A DNA stretch of 14,581 bases from G021776435 sp046756245 (GTDB lineage: Bacteria > Pseudomonadota > Alphaproteobacteria > Caulobacterales > Parvularculaceae), in NCBI GenBank assembly GCA_046756245.1, contig JBHHVZ010000071.1:1-14581 (forward strand), in the 5' to 3' direction. The translations under genes and the position numbers were made by a program. Below, piece after piece: positions 1 to 6,912 of this stretch (positions are counted from its first letter, which is position 1; each line of letters starts with the position of its first letter). The notes beneath the pieces were generated by a model that saw only the letters and a list, made by a program, of their open reading frames with translations, was not told the origin of the DNA and did not search any database.

Positions 1-103
1 GATCGGGTTCGCCGCCGCGCCGCCGGGCGAGATATTCCGCGACGAGACGTCCGGTATAACCGCTCGCGCCATAGACGATGAGATCGAATTCCCGACAAGT
101 CAT
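1..103 (-). CDS. Saccharopine dehydrogenase-like / trans-acting enoyl reductase family protein (N-terminal fragment)
   Basis: An ATG at 103 reading leftward opens a frame that stays open to the window edge, giving 34 residues and a partial codon. The peptide contains REFDLIVYGASGYTGRLVAE, the glycine-rich NAD(P)-binding loop (GASGYTG) at the start of a Rossmann fold. A start of this form is typical of the saccharopine dehydrogenase / trans-acting enoyl reductase family (COG3268-like), whose members reduce or dehydrogenate varied substrates, some of them lipids. It lies 24 bp downstream of the hydroxylase-family gene on the same strand, so it is probably the next gene of the leftward operon. 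The C-terminal part is outside the window, so the substrate cannot be judged. Confidence 0.75.
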   Translation of the reverse strand, partial: MTCREFDLIVYGASGYTGRLVAEYLARRRGGEPD

Positions 104-127
104 GCAGGCTGCGTCCCCTGAAGCGTC

Positions 128-787
128 TTAATGCCCACGATAAACCGTGCCGAATAGGGCGTCGAAAATAGGATAGGTGATGTTGAAATTATACCGGTCC
201 ATCAATCGGCGGTTATGATGGACGGTATGATGCCGGCGCAGAGCGCCCATGAACGGCAGCCGGGCGATCCAGCTTCGCTCGTCCATGTGATAGGCGAAGT
301 GCAGAAGCTCGTAGTTGAGAAAGTAGCCGGCGGACGTCAGCACGAAGAGAAAGGCGACATTGGGCGTGAGAAGGAAAAAAAGAGCGATCCCGACCGGCAG
401 CGCGAAGCAGCCGAAGAAGAACAAAAGCATGATCGGCGGGAACAGCACGGCGTAATAATCCCGCGGGGAATCGAAGGTCGTCTCTTCCTCGGTGAAAAAG
501 TTATGGTGCTCGACCGCGTGCCGCTGATAGATCAGCGGCAAGAGCCGCGTCTTGTGGTGCATAGGGCCGCGGTGACCGAGATATTCAGCAAGGTTTCCGT
601 AGAGAAACGTGACCGGGATCGTCAGCCATTCGAGCGGGCGGACGTGATCGAGCATCAGGAGCGACGCCAGCATGACGGCGAGCGTCGTTCCGACGGTCAA
701 TGTCAAATGCATCGGGCCGCTGTAATTGGGAGAAAGATTGTTGCGGCGGAATTCCTCCCGGAATTTCTCTGTCGATTGCACCGTCAT
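128..787 (-). CDS. Fatty acid hydroxylase / sterol desaturase family membrane protein
   Basis: This 219-residue membrane protein belongs to the non-haem di-iron hydroxylase/desaturase superfamily. Histidine boxes are visible at H72/H77/H78 (HRGPMHH), H90/H94/H95 (HAVEHH), H163/H167 (HFAYH) and HHTVHH at 186-191. Hydrophobic segments lie at about 27-46, 52-66, 113-140 and 143-160. Members insert oxygen or a double bond into lipids, sterols or carotenoids in the membrane, using iron and O2. I chose the ATG at 787 over the one at 811 because GAGGAG lies 7 bases upstream of it, and the longer start has no clear ribosome site. It follows the acyl-CoA synthetase after 62 bp on the same strand. It is the only oxygenase-like gene in the window and could supply a hydroxylated intermediate, but that link is inference. 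The substrate is unknown. Confidence 0.85.
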   Translation of the reverse strand: MTVQSTEKFREEFRRNNLSPNYSGPMHLTLTVGTTLAVMLASLLMLDHVRPLEWLTIPVTFLYGNLAEYLGHRGPMHHKTRLLPLIYQRHAVEHHNFFTEEETTFDSPRDYYAVLFPPIMLLFFFGCFALPVGIALFFLLTPNVAFLFVLTSAGYFLNYELLHFAYHMDERSWIARLPFMGALRRHHTVHHNRRLMDRYNFNITYPIFDALFGTVYRGH

Positions 788-849
788 GATGCTGCTCCTC
801 GTTTCAAACATGGGCGCGCTCCGCGCTTCACGGCCGATCGTTGACCGAA

Positions 850-2403
850 TTATTCCGATCCGTGAATGCGGCCCGCCTGTCCCTCCCAGTAAGGCTCGCG
901 CAGGGTGCGACGCAAAATCTTGCCGACGGACGTCTTCGGCAGCGCATCCATGAATTTTATCGCTTTGGGAACCTTGAACCGGGCGAGACTGGCTTTCGCA
1001 AACGAAATCAACTCGCCTTCCGAGACGCTCGCGCCCGGACGCAGGACGACCGCCGCATAAACCGCCTCACCCCATTTCGGATCGGGTACGGAGAATACGC
1101 CGCATTCGGCGACGGCCTCGTGCGCGACAAGCGCATGTTCGACTTCCGCTGGGTACACATTGTATCCGCCGGTGATGATCATGTCCTCCTTGCGGTCGGC
1201 GAGATAGATGTAGCCATCCGCGTCCATATGCCCGAAATCGCCGGTCTTGAGCCAGCCGTCGCGAAGCCGTTCGGCGTCGAGATCGGGGCGGCGCCAGAAG
1301 CCGGGCGTAGCCCATGGCGCGCAGAGGCAGATTTCGCCGACGTCCCCCGGCGCACAAGGATCGCCTCCGCCGTTCACAATCCTGATCTGCGCGTTTGCGT
1401 ATTCCCGTCCGACCGAGGCGAGGCGCGCGCCGCCGAGGCGCACCGCCTCCGCATGTTCCGCCGGCCCCATCAGGGTGTTGAGGCCGTAAGCCTCGGTCTG
1501 GCCGTAACCGGTGTAGAGCACGGGGCCAAGCCGCTTCATCGCCCGTTCGACGAGTGTCGGCGCCGCCGGCGCTGCGGCGTAGACGACGCTGCGAAGACTG
1601 CCGAGTCTGGCCGCCCCGATCGCCGGCTCGTCGAGCAGCATGCGAAGCGCCGTCGGCACGGTCAGCATAAAGGTCACGCCATGGGCGCCGATCGCGTCGA
1701 GGATGGCTCCAGGCTCCGCCGAGGGGAGAATGACCAGCGCCGCGCCGCCGATCCAGGCGCTGTCCATGGCGCGGCCGCAAAAATGGCTGAGCGGCAATTG
1801 CCCGAGCAGGCGATCTTTCGGCGAATGCCGGAACGTCGCCGCCCAGAAATTCATGGCGGCTGAAATGCTTGCGTAAGAGTGCGTGACGCCTTTCGGGCGG
1901 CCGGTCGTCCCTGAGGTATAGAGGATTTGCGCGAGCTCCGTCGGCGGACGGTCGACGAGGGTGGGTTTCGCCCCAAACTCCGACGGTGCCGACAAATCGC
2001 TATCGCCGGCGAAAGCGCCGAAGCCGAGCGCGTCGCCCGGCGCGGGGGCGACTGCCCGCGCGCGCTCGAAGTGCGTGGGCGTCAGCGCGATAACGAAGCG
2101 GGCTTCGGCGTCGGCGACGATGAAGGCGTGCTCCGACTCGGTCAGCGCGCCGAGCATCGGCGCGAGAACGCCGCCGGCGCGGGCGGCGCCGATGACGGCG
2201 ACGACATATTCGATGCAATTGTGCTGAATGACGGCGACGCGCTCTCCGGGCTTAAAGCCGCGAACGACGAGCGCGCTCGCGAATGCGCTCGCGCGTTGGT
2301 TCAATTCCGCATAAGTCAGCGACCTGTCGCCGTCGATCAAGGCGATATTGTCTGGCCAGTGCCGCGCCGCGCGGGCCGGGTAATATGAATACGGATGAAT
2401 CAT
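850..2403 (-). CDS. Class I adenylate-forming acyl-CoA synthetase (AMP-binding)
   Basis: This 517-residue enzyme should activate a carboxylic acid to its acyl-CoA through an acyl-AMP intermediate. The family motifs are complete: P-loop-like YTSGTTGRPKG at 162-172, GYGQTE at 299-304, LKTGD ending at D389, the hinge segment DRKEDMIITGGYNVYPAEVE at 403-422, and the adenylation lysine K495 in VGKILRR. The length is normal for medium/long-chain or aromatic acyl-CoA ligases. Its start overlaps the stop of the citrate-synthase-like gene by 4 bases, implying coupled translation. With the ligase at 12750 it gives the cluster two activating enzymes, one per operon. They differ in sequence throughout, so this is not a recent duplication. 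The acid cannot be predicted from these motifs. Confidence 0.95.
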   Translation of the reverse strand: MIHPYSYYPARAARHWPDNIALIDGDRSLTYAELNQRASAFASALVVRGFKPGERVAVIQHNCIEYVVAVIGAARAGGVLAPMLGALTESEHAFIVADAEARFVIALTPTHFERARAVAPAPGDALGFGAFAGDSDLSAPSEFGAKPTLVDRPPTELAQILYTSGTTGRPKGVTHSYASISAAMNFWAATFRHSPKDRLLGQLPLSHFCGRAMDSAWIGGAALVILPSAEPGAILDAIGAHGVTFMLTVPTALRMLLDEPAIGAARLGSLRSVVYAAAPAAPTLVERAMKRLGPVLYTGYGQTEAYGLNTLMGPAEHAEAVRLGGARLASVGREYANAQIRIVNGGGDPCAPGDVGEICLCAPWATPGFWRRPDLDAERLRDGWLKTGDFGHMDADGYIYLADRKEDMIITGGYNVYPAEVEHALVAHEAVAECGVFSVPDPKWGEAVYAAVVLRPGASVSEGELISFAKASLARFKVPKAIKFMDALPKTSVGKILRRTLREPYWEGQAGRIHGSE

Positions 2404-3242
2404 TTCGGCTTAGCTCGCTCCGGTATATGACGCTCTTCCGGTCCTGCATAATGGGCGCCGAGCGCATCGGGAATGATGCGCAACGGAACGCCCTCGCGGA
2501 TTTCTTCGGTGATATGAGCAAGCAGCGCCATGCCGTAAGTCAGCGCGCCAATCCCGCCGATGGTTATTGGATCGAATTCGAGATCGGCGAGGACGGCGCC
2601 GAGCGCGCCGGCGAGATTGATCGGAATGACGCGGCCCTTTGTTTCGCCAAGATGCGCCTCGACCGCGTCGAGCATGCGGCCATGCGCGCGCCATCCGTCG
2701 AGGTCGCGCGCGAGACGGCGAACGACGGTGGCGCGCGGTTCGGCGTCCTTGTGCATGGGATGACCGAGGCCGGGAATGCGCCCGCGCCGCTCGCTCCAGA
2801 GTTTGAGAACACGCGCGCAGGCTTCGGCTTCGGGAAGCTTCCAGCCGACCGCTTCGATCAGCATTTCGGCGGGCTCCTGCGGCGAGCCGGTAACCGAGCC
2901 GCTCGCCAGCATGCCGCTGGCGAGGGCGGGGACAGGCGAGTCGGGGAACGCGGACGCCGTAAAGCGCGCCGCGCCGACGGCTGAGCTGATGAATTGTTGG
3001 TCCATGCCGCTCCTGAGGACGAGATCGAAGAGCGCGGTTTCGCGCGCGTCCGGCAGTTCTCCCTTCAGCAGCAGAAACGCCGCCTCCGTGTAGGAAAGGT
3101 TTTCGATGATCTCTTCGACCGGATAGCCGCGCACGTTGATGCGCCCTTTCCGGGCGCGGCTGATCCGAGTCGTCCAGTAATCGCTCCAGTCCCCCGATGT
3201 GACGTAATGGCCGATTGTCCTTCGGGACTTTCTGTCAGTCAT
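2400..3242 (-). CDS. Small citrate synthase-fold protein, citryl-CoA lyase-like
   Basis: This 280-residue protein is shorter than citrate synthase (about 370-430) and matches the small class usually named citryl-CoA lyase. GLGHPMHK-DAEPRA at about 158-171 corresponds to the citrate synthase GFGHRVYK-DPRA segment and keeps the second catalytic His (H161) and the Arg (R170). By my alignment the first catalytic His is T118 (GSVTGSPQE against GPAHGGANE) and the catalytic Asp is N209 (PINLAG against NVDFYSG). It probably binds an acyl-CoA and makes or breaks a C-C bond, but citrate chemistry is doubtful. I chose ATG 3242 over 3260 because AAGGGA lies 8 bases upstream and falls inside the longer reading. 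The start overlaps the DUF35 gene stop by 8 bases (ATGACTGA), which ties it to the thiolase-fold/DUF35 pair. Confidence 0.85.
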   Translation of the reverse strand: MTDRKSRRTIGHYVTSGDWSDYWTTRISRARKGRINVRGYPVEEIIENLSYTEAAFLLLKGELPDARETALFDLVLRSGMDQQFISSAVGAARFTASAFPDSPVPALASGMLASGSVTGSPQEPAEMLIEAVGWKLPEAEACARVLKLWSERRGRIPGLGHPMHKDAEPRATVVRRLARDLDGWRAHGRMLDAVEAHLGETKGRVIPINLAGALGAVLADLEFDPITIGGIGALTYGMALLAHITEEIREGVPLRIIPDALGAHYAGPEERHIPERAKPK

Positions 3243-3675
3243 GAATCGAATCCCTTGCATTCTGCGTTTTTGACGCTTCCGCCGGGGCGAAGAGCGGCAA
3301 GACGAATTCGCCGCGCGACTCGAACCGGACTTTCACCTTCATGCCGATCGCAACATCTTCGGGCGCGCAGCCGATAACGTTCGAAACGAGCCGCGGCCCT
3401 TCCTTCAGGGCAATGAGTGCGATGACATAAGGAGCCGGAAAATCCGGATGGTAAGACTGCCTGTAGACGGTGAAAGCAGCGATCTCTCCGTAACCCGACA
3501 GCGCTTGCGCGCCGAGCTCGTCCGACCAGCATTGCGGGCAGACCGGACCGGCCGGCAAGAAAAGATGGCCGCAGTCCTTGCATGAGGCCGCCTGAAGAAC
3601 GCCGCGCCGGCATGCGTCCCAGAAGGGCTCGGTGAAGCGGCTTGGCTGCAAAAGCGGTGGGCTCCCGGTCTTCAT
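3235..3675 (-). CDS. DUF35 zinc-ribbon/OB-fold protein, thiolase-fold partner
   Basis: This 146-residue protein has an N-terminal rubredoxin-like zinc ribbon with C32/C35 (CKDC) and C46/C49 (CPQC), followed by a C-terminal OB fold. This is the DUF35 / OB-fold zinc-ribbon architecture. Such proteins form complexes with thiolase-superfamily enzymes; in ChsH2 the DUF35 domain binds the aldolase Ltp2. Here the gene begins one base after the thiolase-fold gene ends, and its end overlaps the citrate-synthase-like gene. It should bind the CoA end of the substrate or stabilise the partner's active site rather than catalyse alone. No MaoC-like hydratase domain is fused to it, unlike in ChsH2. Identification is secure; the specific role is inferred from the neighbour. 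Confidence 0.92.
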   Translation of the reverse strand: MKTGSPPLLQPSRFTEPFWDACRRGVLQAASCKDCGHLFLPAGPVCPQCWSDELGAQALSGYGEIAAFTVYRQSYHPDFPAPYVIALIALKEGPRLVSNVIGCAPEDVAIGMKVKVRFESRGEFVLPLFAPAEASKTQNARDSIHD

Positions 3676-3676
3676 G

Positions 3677-4813
3677 TCATCGCCCCAGAATCAGCGTTGC
3701 ATGCGTGTTCATGGCGAGGCCGTGACCGGAGACAAGCGCGATTTCGGCGCCTTCCACCTGCCGGTCGCCGGCTTCGCCGCGCAATTGCCGGACCGCCTCA
3801 ATGACGTGCAGCATGCCGCCGCCATAGCCTTCAGCCATCAGCCCGCCGCTTGTGTTCACCGGCAAGGCGCCGCCGGGGCCGATGCGGCCGCCTTCGACAA
3901 ACGGGCCCGCTTCGCCTTTTCCGCAAAAGCCGTAATCTTCGAGCTGCATCAAGACGGCGATGGTGAAGCAGTCATAGAGCAGGGCGATATCGATGTCGTC
4001 GACGGCGAGCCCCGCGCGCGCCAGCGCCGCCGGCCCGCTGCGCGCCGCCGGCAGCGCGTCGAAATGGTCCGGAGAAGACCAGGTGCACAGGCTGTGCGCC
4101 TGCCCGAAGCCGAGAACATGCACGGGCACGCGCCGCAGGTCCGAAACGCGGTCTTCGGCGCAAACGACGACCGCCGCGGCGCCGTCGGAGATGAGGCAGC
4201 AGTCGGCGCGCCGCAACGGTTCGGCGATCATGCGCGAGGCGAGATAGCCGTCGAGGTCGAGCGGCTCGCGCAATTGGGCGTGCGGTGTGCGCGCGGCGTG
4301 CGCTCTTGCCGCTATTGCGACTTCGGCGAAATGTTCGGGCCGCGTGCCGTAAAGCGCCATATGACGCTGCGCAGCGAGCGCGTGCAGGCCGGCCGCGCCA
4401 AAGAATCCGAATACGGACTCCTCGCCGCGGCCATAGGCGAACGAGCCCGGCGACGACAGTGCGGCGTCGCCGTAAACGCAGACGCAGACCGTGCAAAGGC
4501 CGGCTTCGATCGCCATGACGGCGCGCTCGATGCTGGCGGCGCTCGAGGCGCCGCCGAGGATTTCAGAGCCGACGAAGTCCGGATTGAGACCGAGATGCTG
4601 GCCAAGCGTCAGATAATGCGGCGCAATGCCGTTGATGACGCCCTGCGCCGGTCCGGGATCCGTGATGAGCCCGTCGATGTCGGCCTTTTCGAATCCCGCA
4701 TCGCCGACCGCCCGGCGAACCGCTTCGGCTTCGAGATCGAGCGGCGTGCGCTCGGGAAACCGGCCGAAGGCCGTGTGTCCGATTCCGGCGATGATAGCGT
4801 GACGTCTGGCCAA
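3677..4813 (-). CDS. Thiolase-superfamily protein (SCP-x/Ltp2-like), nucleophilic Cys absent
   Basis: This 378-residue thiolase-fold protein resembles the SCP-x / lipid-transfer-protein group. Where thiolases carry the acyl-accepting Cys (NNxCxTG-like segment), this protein has GGASS at 87-91, so classical thiolysis is unlikely. The C-terminal half keeps LLYDCFT (Y280, D281), AEGYGGG (Y330) and HVIEAVRQLRG (H336), typical of SCP-x relatives. With the adjacent DUF35 partner this matches the Ltp2-ChsH2 type, which cleaves beta-hydroxyacyl-CoA by a retro-aldol reaction. That activity is an inference here. The start is TTG at 4813 with GGGGAA 7 bases upstream; I found no better ATG. It is the first gene of the leftward operon, facing the control region. 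The Cys loss is common among family members paired with DUF35, so the gene looks intact. Confidence 0.9.
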   Translation of the reverse strand: MARRHAIIAGIGHTAFGRFPERTPLDLEAEAVRRAVGDAGFEKADIDGLITDPGPAQGVINGIAPHYLTLGQHLGLNPDFVGSEILGGASSAASIERAVMAIEAGLCTVCVCVYGDAALSSPGSFAYGRGEESVFGFFGAAGLHALAAQRHMALYGTRPEHFAEVAIAARAHAARTPHAQLREPLDLDGYLASRMIAEPLRRADCCLISDGAAAVVVCAEDRVSDLRRVPVHVLGFGQAHSLCTWSSPDHFDALPAARSGPAALARAGLAVDDIDIALLYDCFTIAVLMQLEDYGFCGKGEAGPFVEGGRIGPGGALPVNTSGGLMAEGYGGGMLHVIEAVRQLRGEAGDRQVEGAEIALVSGHGLAMNTHATLILGR

Positions 4814-4870
4814 ATTCGTTCCCCGAATCGATCGACGCGCAGGCGCTGTGCAATGCGCGCTAAAAGGATA

Positions 4871-4900
4871 TTGACGAATGCACAGTTATTGAGTGATACT
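4871..4900 (+). promoter_or_regulatory. Candidate rightward promoter
   Basis: TTGACG at 4871-4876 and GATACT at 4895-4900 are separated by 18 bases and resemble sigma-70 -35 and -10 boxes (GATACT matches TATAAT at 4 of 6). Transcription would start near 4907, leaving a leader of about 43 bases before the ATG at 4950. The -10 lies inside the palindrome at 4889-4903. This is consensus matching by eye only. Confidence 0.4.
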
Positions 4901-4903
4901 CAA
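4889..4903. promoter_or_regulatory. Candidate operator: perfect 6-3-6 palindrome
   Basis: TTGAGT-GAT-ACTCAA is a perfect inverted repeat with a 3-base centre in the 136-bp gap between the divergent operons. It overlaps the best -10 candidates of both directions, so a dimer bound here could repress both. The TetR-family gene at 10570, within the rightward operon, is the obvious candidate binder, but nothing in the sequence proves the pairing. I saw no second copy in the window. Confidence 0.5.
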
Positions 4904-4921
4904 AACTTCTCAGGACCGCAA
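4893..4921 (-). promoter_or_regulatory. Candidate leftward promoter
   Basis: On the minus strand TTGCGG (4921-4916) and TATCAC (4898-4893) are spaced 17 bases apart, a weak sigma-70-like pair. It would start a transcript near 4886 with a leader of roughly 70 bases before the TTG start at 4813. Its -10 falls in the same palindrome as the rightward -10. This call is weaker than the rightward one. Confidence 0.25.
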
Positions 4922-4949
4922 GCCTGCCGCACGCCTCAAGGATGACAAG

Positions 4950-6101
4950 ATGCAACGGGAATGGACCGAAGAACAGGAATTGCTGCGCCATTCGGTCAGC
5001 GAATTCGTGCAGCGCGAAATCACGCCGCATGTGCTCGAATGGGAGCGCGCGGGCGAAGTTCCACGGGAGGTTTTCCGCAAGCTCGGTGAACTTGGCGTGC
5101 TCGGCGTGCGGCTGTCGCCCGAATATGGCGGCGGCGGTCAGGACTTCTGGTTCACCACCATTCTGCTGCAGGAATTGATGCGGTGCGGGTCGATCGGCGT
5201 GCCGGTGACGGTGATGGCGCACGCCGAATTCGCCACGATGCTGATTGACCGCTGGGGCTCGCCGGCGCTCAAAGAGAAATATGTGCGCGCCGCGACCGAA
5301 GGACGAATGATCGGCGCGCTCGGCGTTTCCGAGCCCGACGCCGGCAGCGACGTCGCGGCGCTCAGAACGCGCGCCGTGCGCGACGGCAACGATTATGTGA
5401 TTAACGGCTCCAAGCTCTACATCACCAATGGAACGATCGCCGATTACATTACGACCGCCGTGCGCACTGGCGGTCCGGGGCATCGCGGTGTTTCCGTGAT
5501 CGTCGTGCCGGGCGACAGCAAGGGGCTGAAGCGCCGCCGCATTCATAAGCTCGGCACGCACGCCTCCGACACCGCGGAGCTGTTTTTCGAAGATTGCCGC
5601 GTACCGGCGGAAAATCTCATCGGAACGGAAAATGATGGCTTCCGCCTTGTCATGTCCGGATTCGAGGGCGAGCGGCTGGTGCTCGCCGTGATCGCCTGCG
5701 CGCATGCGCGCGCCATGTTCGACGAGGCGCGCAAATGGGGCCACGAACGCAAGGCGTTCGGTCAGCCCTTGCTCGGCTTTCAGGTATGGCAGCATCGCCT
5801 CTCCGACGCCTTGACGCGCATCGAGGCGGCCGAAGCGCTGACCTGGCGCGGCGTCGATCTCTATGTGAAGGGCTGCCCCGCGCAGTCGGAAATTTCCATG
5901 GCGAAGCTCTTTGCGACAGAGACGGCCCTCGATGTCGCGCGCGAATGCGCGCAGTTCCAGGGCGGACTCGGCTATATGGAGGAATGTCTGATGGCGCGGC
6001 TCCATCGCGATGCGCTGGCGCTGACCATCGGCGCCGGCACAAGCGAAATGATGCGCGGCATCATCGCCCGCTCCAACAATCTGACGGCGGGCGCGGCATG
6101 A
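4950..6101 (+). CDS. Acyl-CoA dehydrogenase (isovaleryl-CoA dehydrogenase-like base position)
   Basis: This 383-residue FAD enzyme of the acyl-CoA dehydrogenase family should form an alpha,beta double bond and pass electrons to electron-transfer flavoprotein. Visible family segments are EPDAGSD at 128-134, SKLYITNG, AFGQPLLGFQ, and IGAGTSEMMR near the C-terminus. The last segment lacks the Glu of medium-chain enzymes (YEGTSQIQR) but matches isovaleryl-CoA dehydrogenase (IGAGTSE), whose base lies earlier in SGLDLERLVLA. The equivalent here is E241 in SGFEGERLVLA, so the active site is probably complete and suited to a branched or bulky acyl chain. I chose ATG 4950, with AAGGA 7 bases upstream, over the in-frame GTG at 4893, which would lie inside the promoter/operator. 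It is the first gene of the rightward operon and its stop overlaps the next start (ATGA). Confidence 0.95.
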   Translation: MQREWTEEQELLRHSVSEFVQREITPHVLEWERAGEVPREVFRKLGELGVLGVRLSPEYGGGGQDFWFTTILLQELMRCGSIGVPVTVMAHAEFATMLIDRWGSPALKEKYVRAATEGRMIGALGVSEPDAGSDVAALRTRAVRDGNDYVINGSKLYITNGTIADYITTAVRTGGPGHRGVSVIVVPGDSKGLKRRRIHKLGTHASDTAELFFEDCRVPAENLIGTENDGFRLVMSGFEGERLVLAVIACAHARAMFDEARKWGHERKAFGQPLLGFQVWQHRLSDALTRIEAAEALTWRGVDLYVKGCPAQSEISMAKLFATETALDVARECAQFQGGLGYMEECLMARLHRDALALTIGAGTSEMMRGIIARSNNLTAGAA

Positions 6102-6889
6102 CGCTTCGCACCGAGACGAAAGACTCCCTGCTGATCGTGACGCTCGACCGGCCCGAGGCGAGAAATGCGCTTAACGCCGAAATGCGCGAGGGCCTCATCG
6201 AAACCTGGCGCCGGTACCGCGACGACGACGCGCTCCGGGTCGCCGTGCTGACCGGGACCGGCGATGCAGCGTTCTGCGCCGGCGCCGACCTTAAAGAGGT
6301 CGGCGACTATTACCGGTCGATGACGCCGATCGAGCGGCGCGAACATGGCGAGCGCGAGCCGGGACTTGGCGGCCTGACGCGAAATCTCGATCCGCGCAAG
6401 CCGGTCATCGCCGCTATCAACGGCGCCTGTCTCGCCGGCGGCCTCGAAATCGCGCTCGCCTGCGACATCAGGCTCGCCGCCGACCATGCAACGTTTGGAT
6501 TGCCCGAGGTCCGTCGCGGCATCCTGCCGGGGGCCGGGGGAACCCAGCGCCTGCCGCGGACTTTGCCCTTCGGCGTCGCCATGGAGATGATCCTGACCGG
6601 CGCGCCGATCGACGCCGAGGCGGCGCTCCGATGGGGCCTCGTCAGCAGGCTCGCGCCTGCCGCCGAGCTGATGAACCGCGCGATCGAAATCGCCGGGCGG
6701 ATCGCCGCCAACGGTCCGCTTGCGGTCCGCGCGGCCCGCGACGCCGTCTATCAGGGCGCGCCGCTTCCTCTCGCCGACGCGCTCCGGCTCGAGCAGTTCC
6801 ATGCAGAGCCTCTGCGCCAGAGCGAGGACGCGCAGGAAGGCGTTCGCGCCTTCATCGAAAAGCGCGCGCCGCGATTTTCAGGAAAATAG
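6098..6889 (+). CDS. Enoyl-CoA hydratase (crotonase family, both catalytic Glu present)
   Basis: This 263-residue crotonase-fold protein should add water to a 2-enoyl-CoA to give the 3-hydroxyacyl-CoA. Both catalytic glutamates of classical hydratases are present: E117 in AGGLEIAL and E137 in FGLPEVRRG, followed by PGAGGTQRLPR. Oxyanion-hole segments lie at CAGADL (60-65) and around 113-115. The start is the ATG at 6098, which overlaps the preceding dehydrogenase stop (ATGA). The frame is open far upstream but that part runs antiparallel to nothing useful and overlaps the dehydrogenase in another frame. Its position directly after the dehydrogenase fits the next beta-oxidation step. It is the orthodox one of the two crotonases here. 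Confidence 0.95.
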   Translation: MTLRTETKDSLLIVTLDRPEARNALNAEMREGLIETWRRYRDDDALRVAVLTGTGDAAFCAGADLKEVGDYYRSMTPIERREHGEREPGLGGLTRNLDPRKPVIAAINGACLAGGLEIALACDIRLAADHATFGLPEVRRGILPGAGGTQRLPRTLPFGVAMEMILTGAPIDAEAALRWGLVSRLAPAAELMNRAIEIAGRIAANGPLAVRAARDAVYQGAPLPLADALRLEQFHAEPLRQSEDAQEGVRAFIEKRAPRFSGK

Positions 6890-6912
6890 GAAACGAACGG
6901 AGAAGACCAATT

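Noticed and set aside
2252..2300. Dense CG-rich palindromes such as CGAGCGCGCTCG
   Set aside because: They lie inside the ligase coding frame and follow from Ala/Arg/Ser codons in GC-rich DNA.
4846..4885. Inverted CTGTGCA / TGCACAG pair flanking the control region
   Set aside because: Seven-base arms 26 bases apart are expected by chance in a gap of this length, and they do not line up with the promoter candidates.
3632..4945. 437-residue plus-strand frame opposite the thiolase-fold gene
   Set aside because: It is antisense to a gene with clear thiolase and DUF35-context motifs, and its own translation has no recognisable domain.
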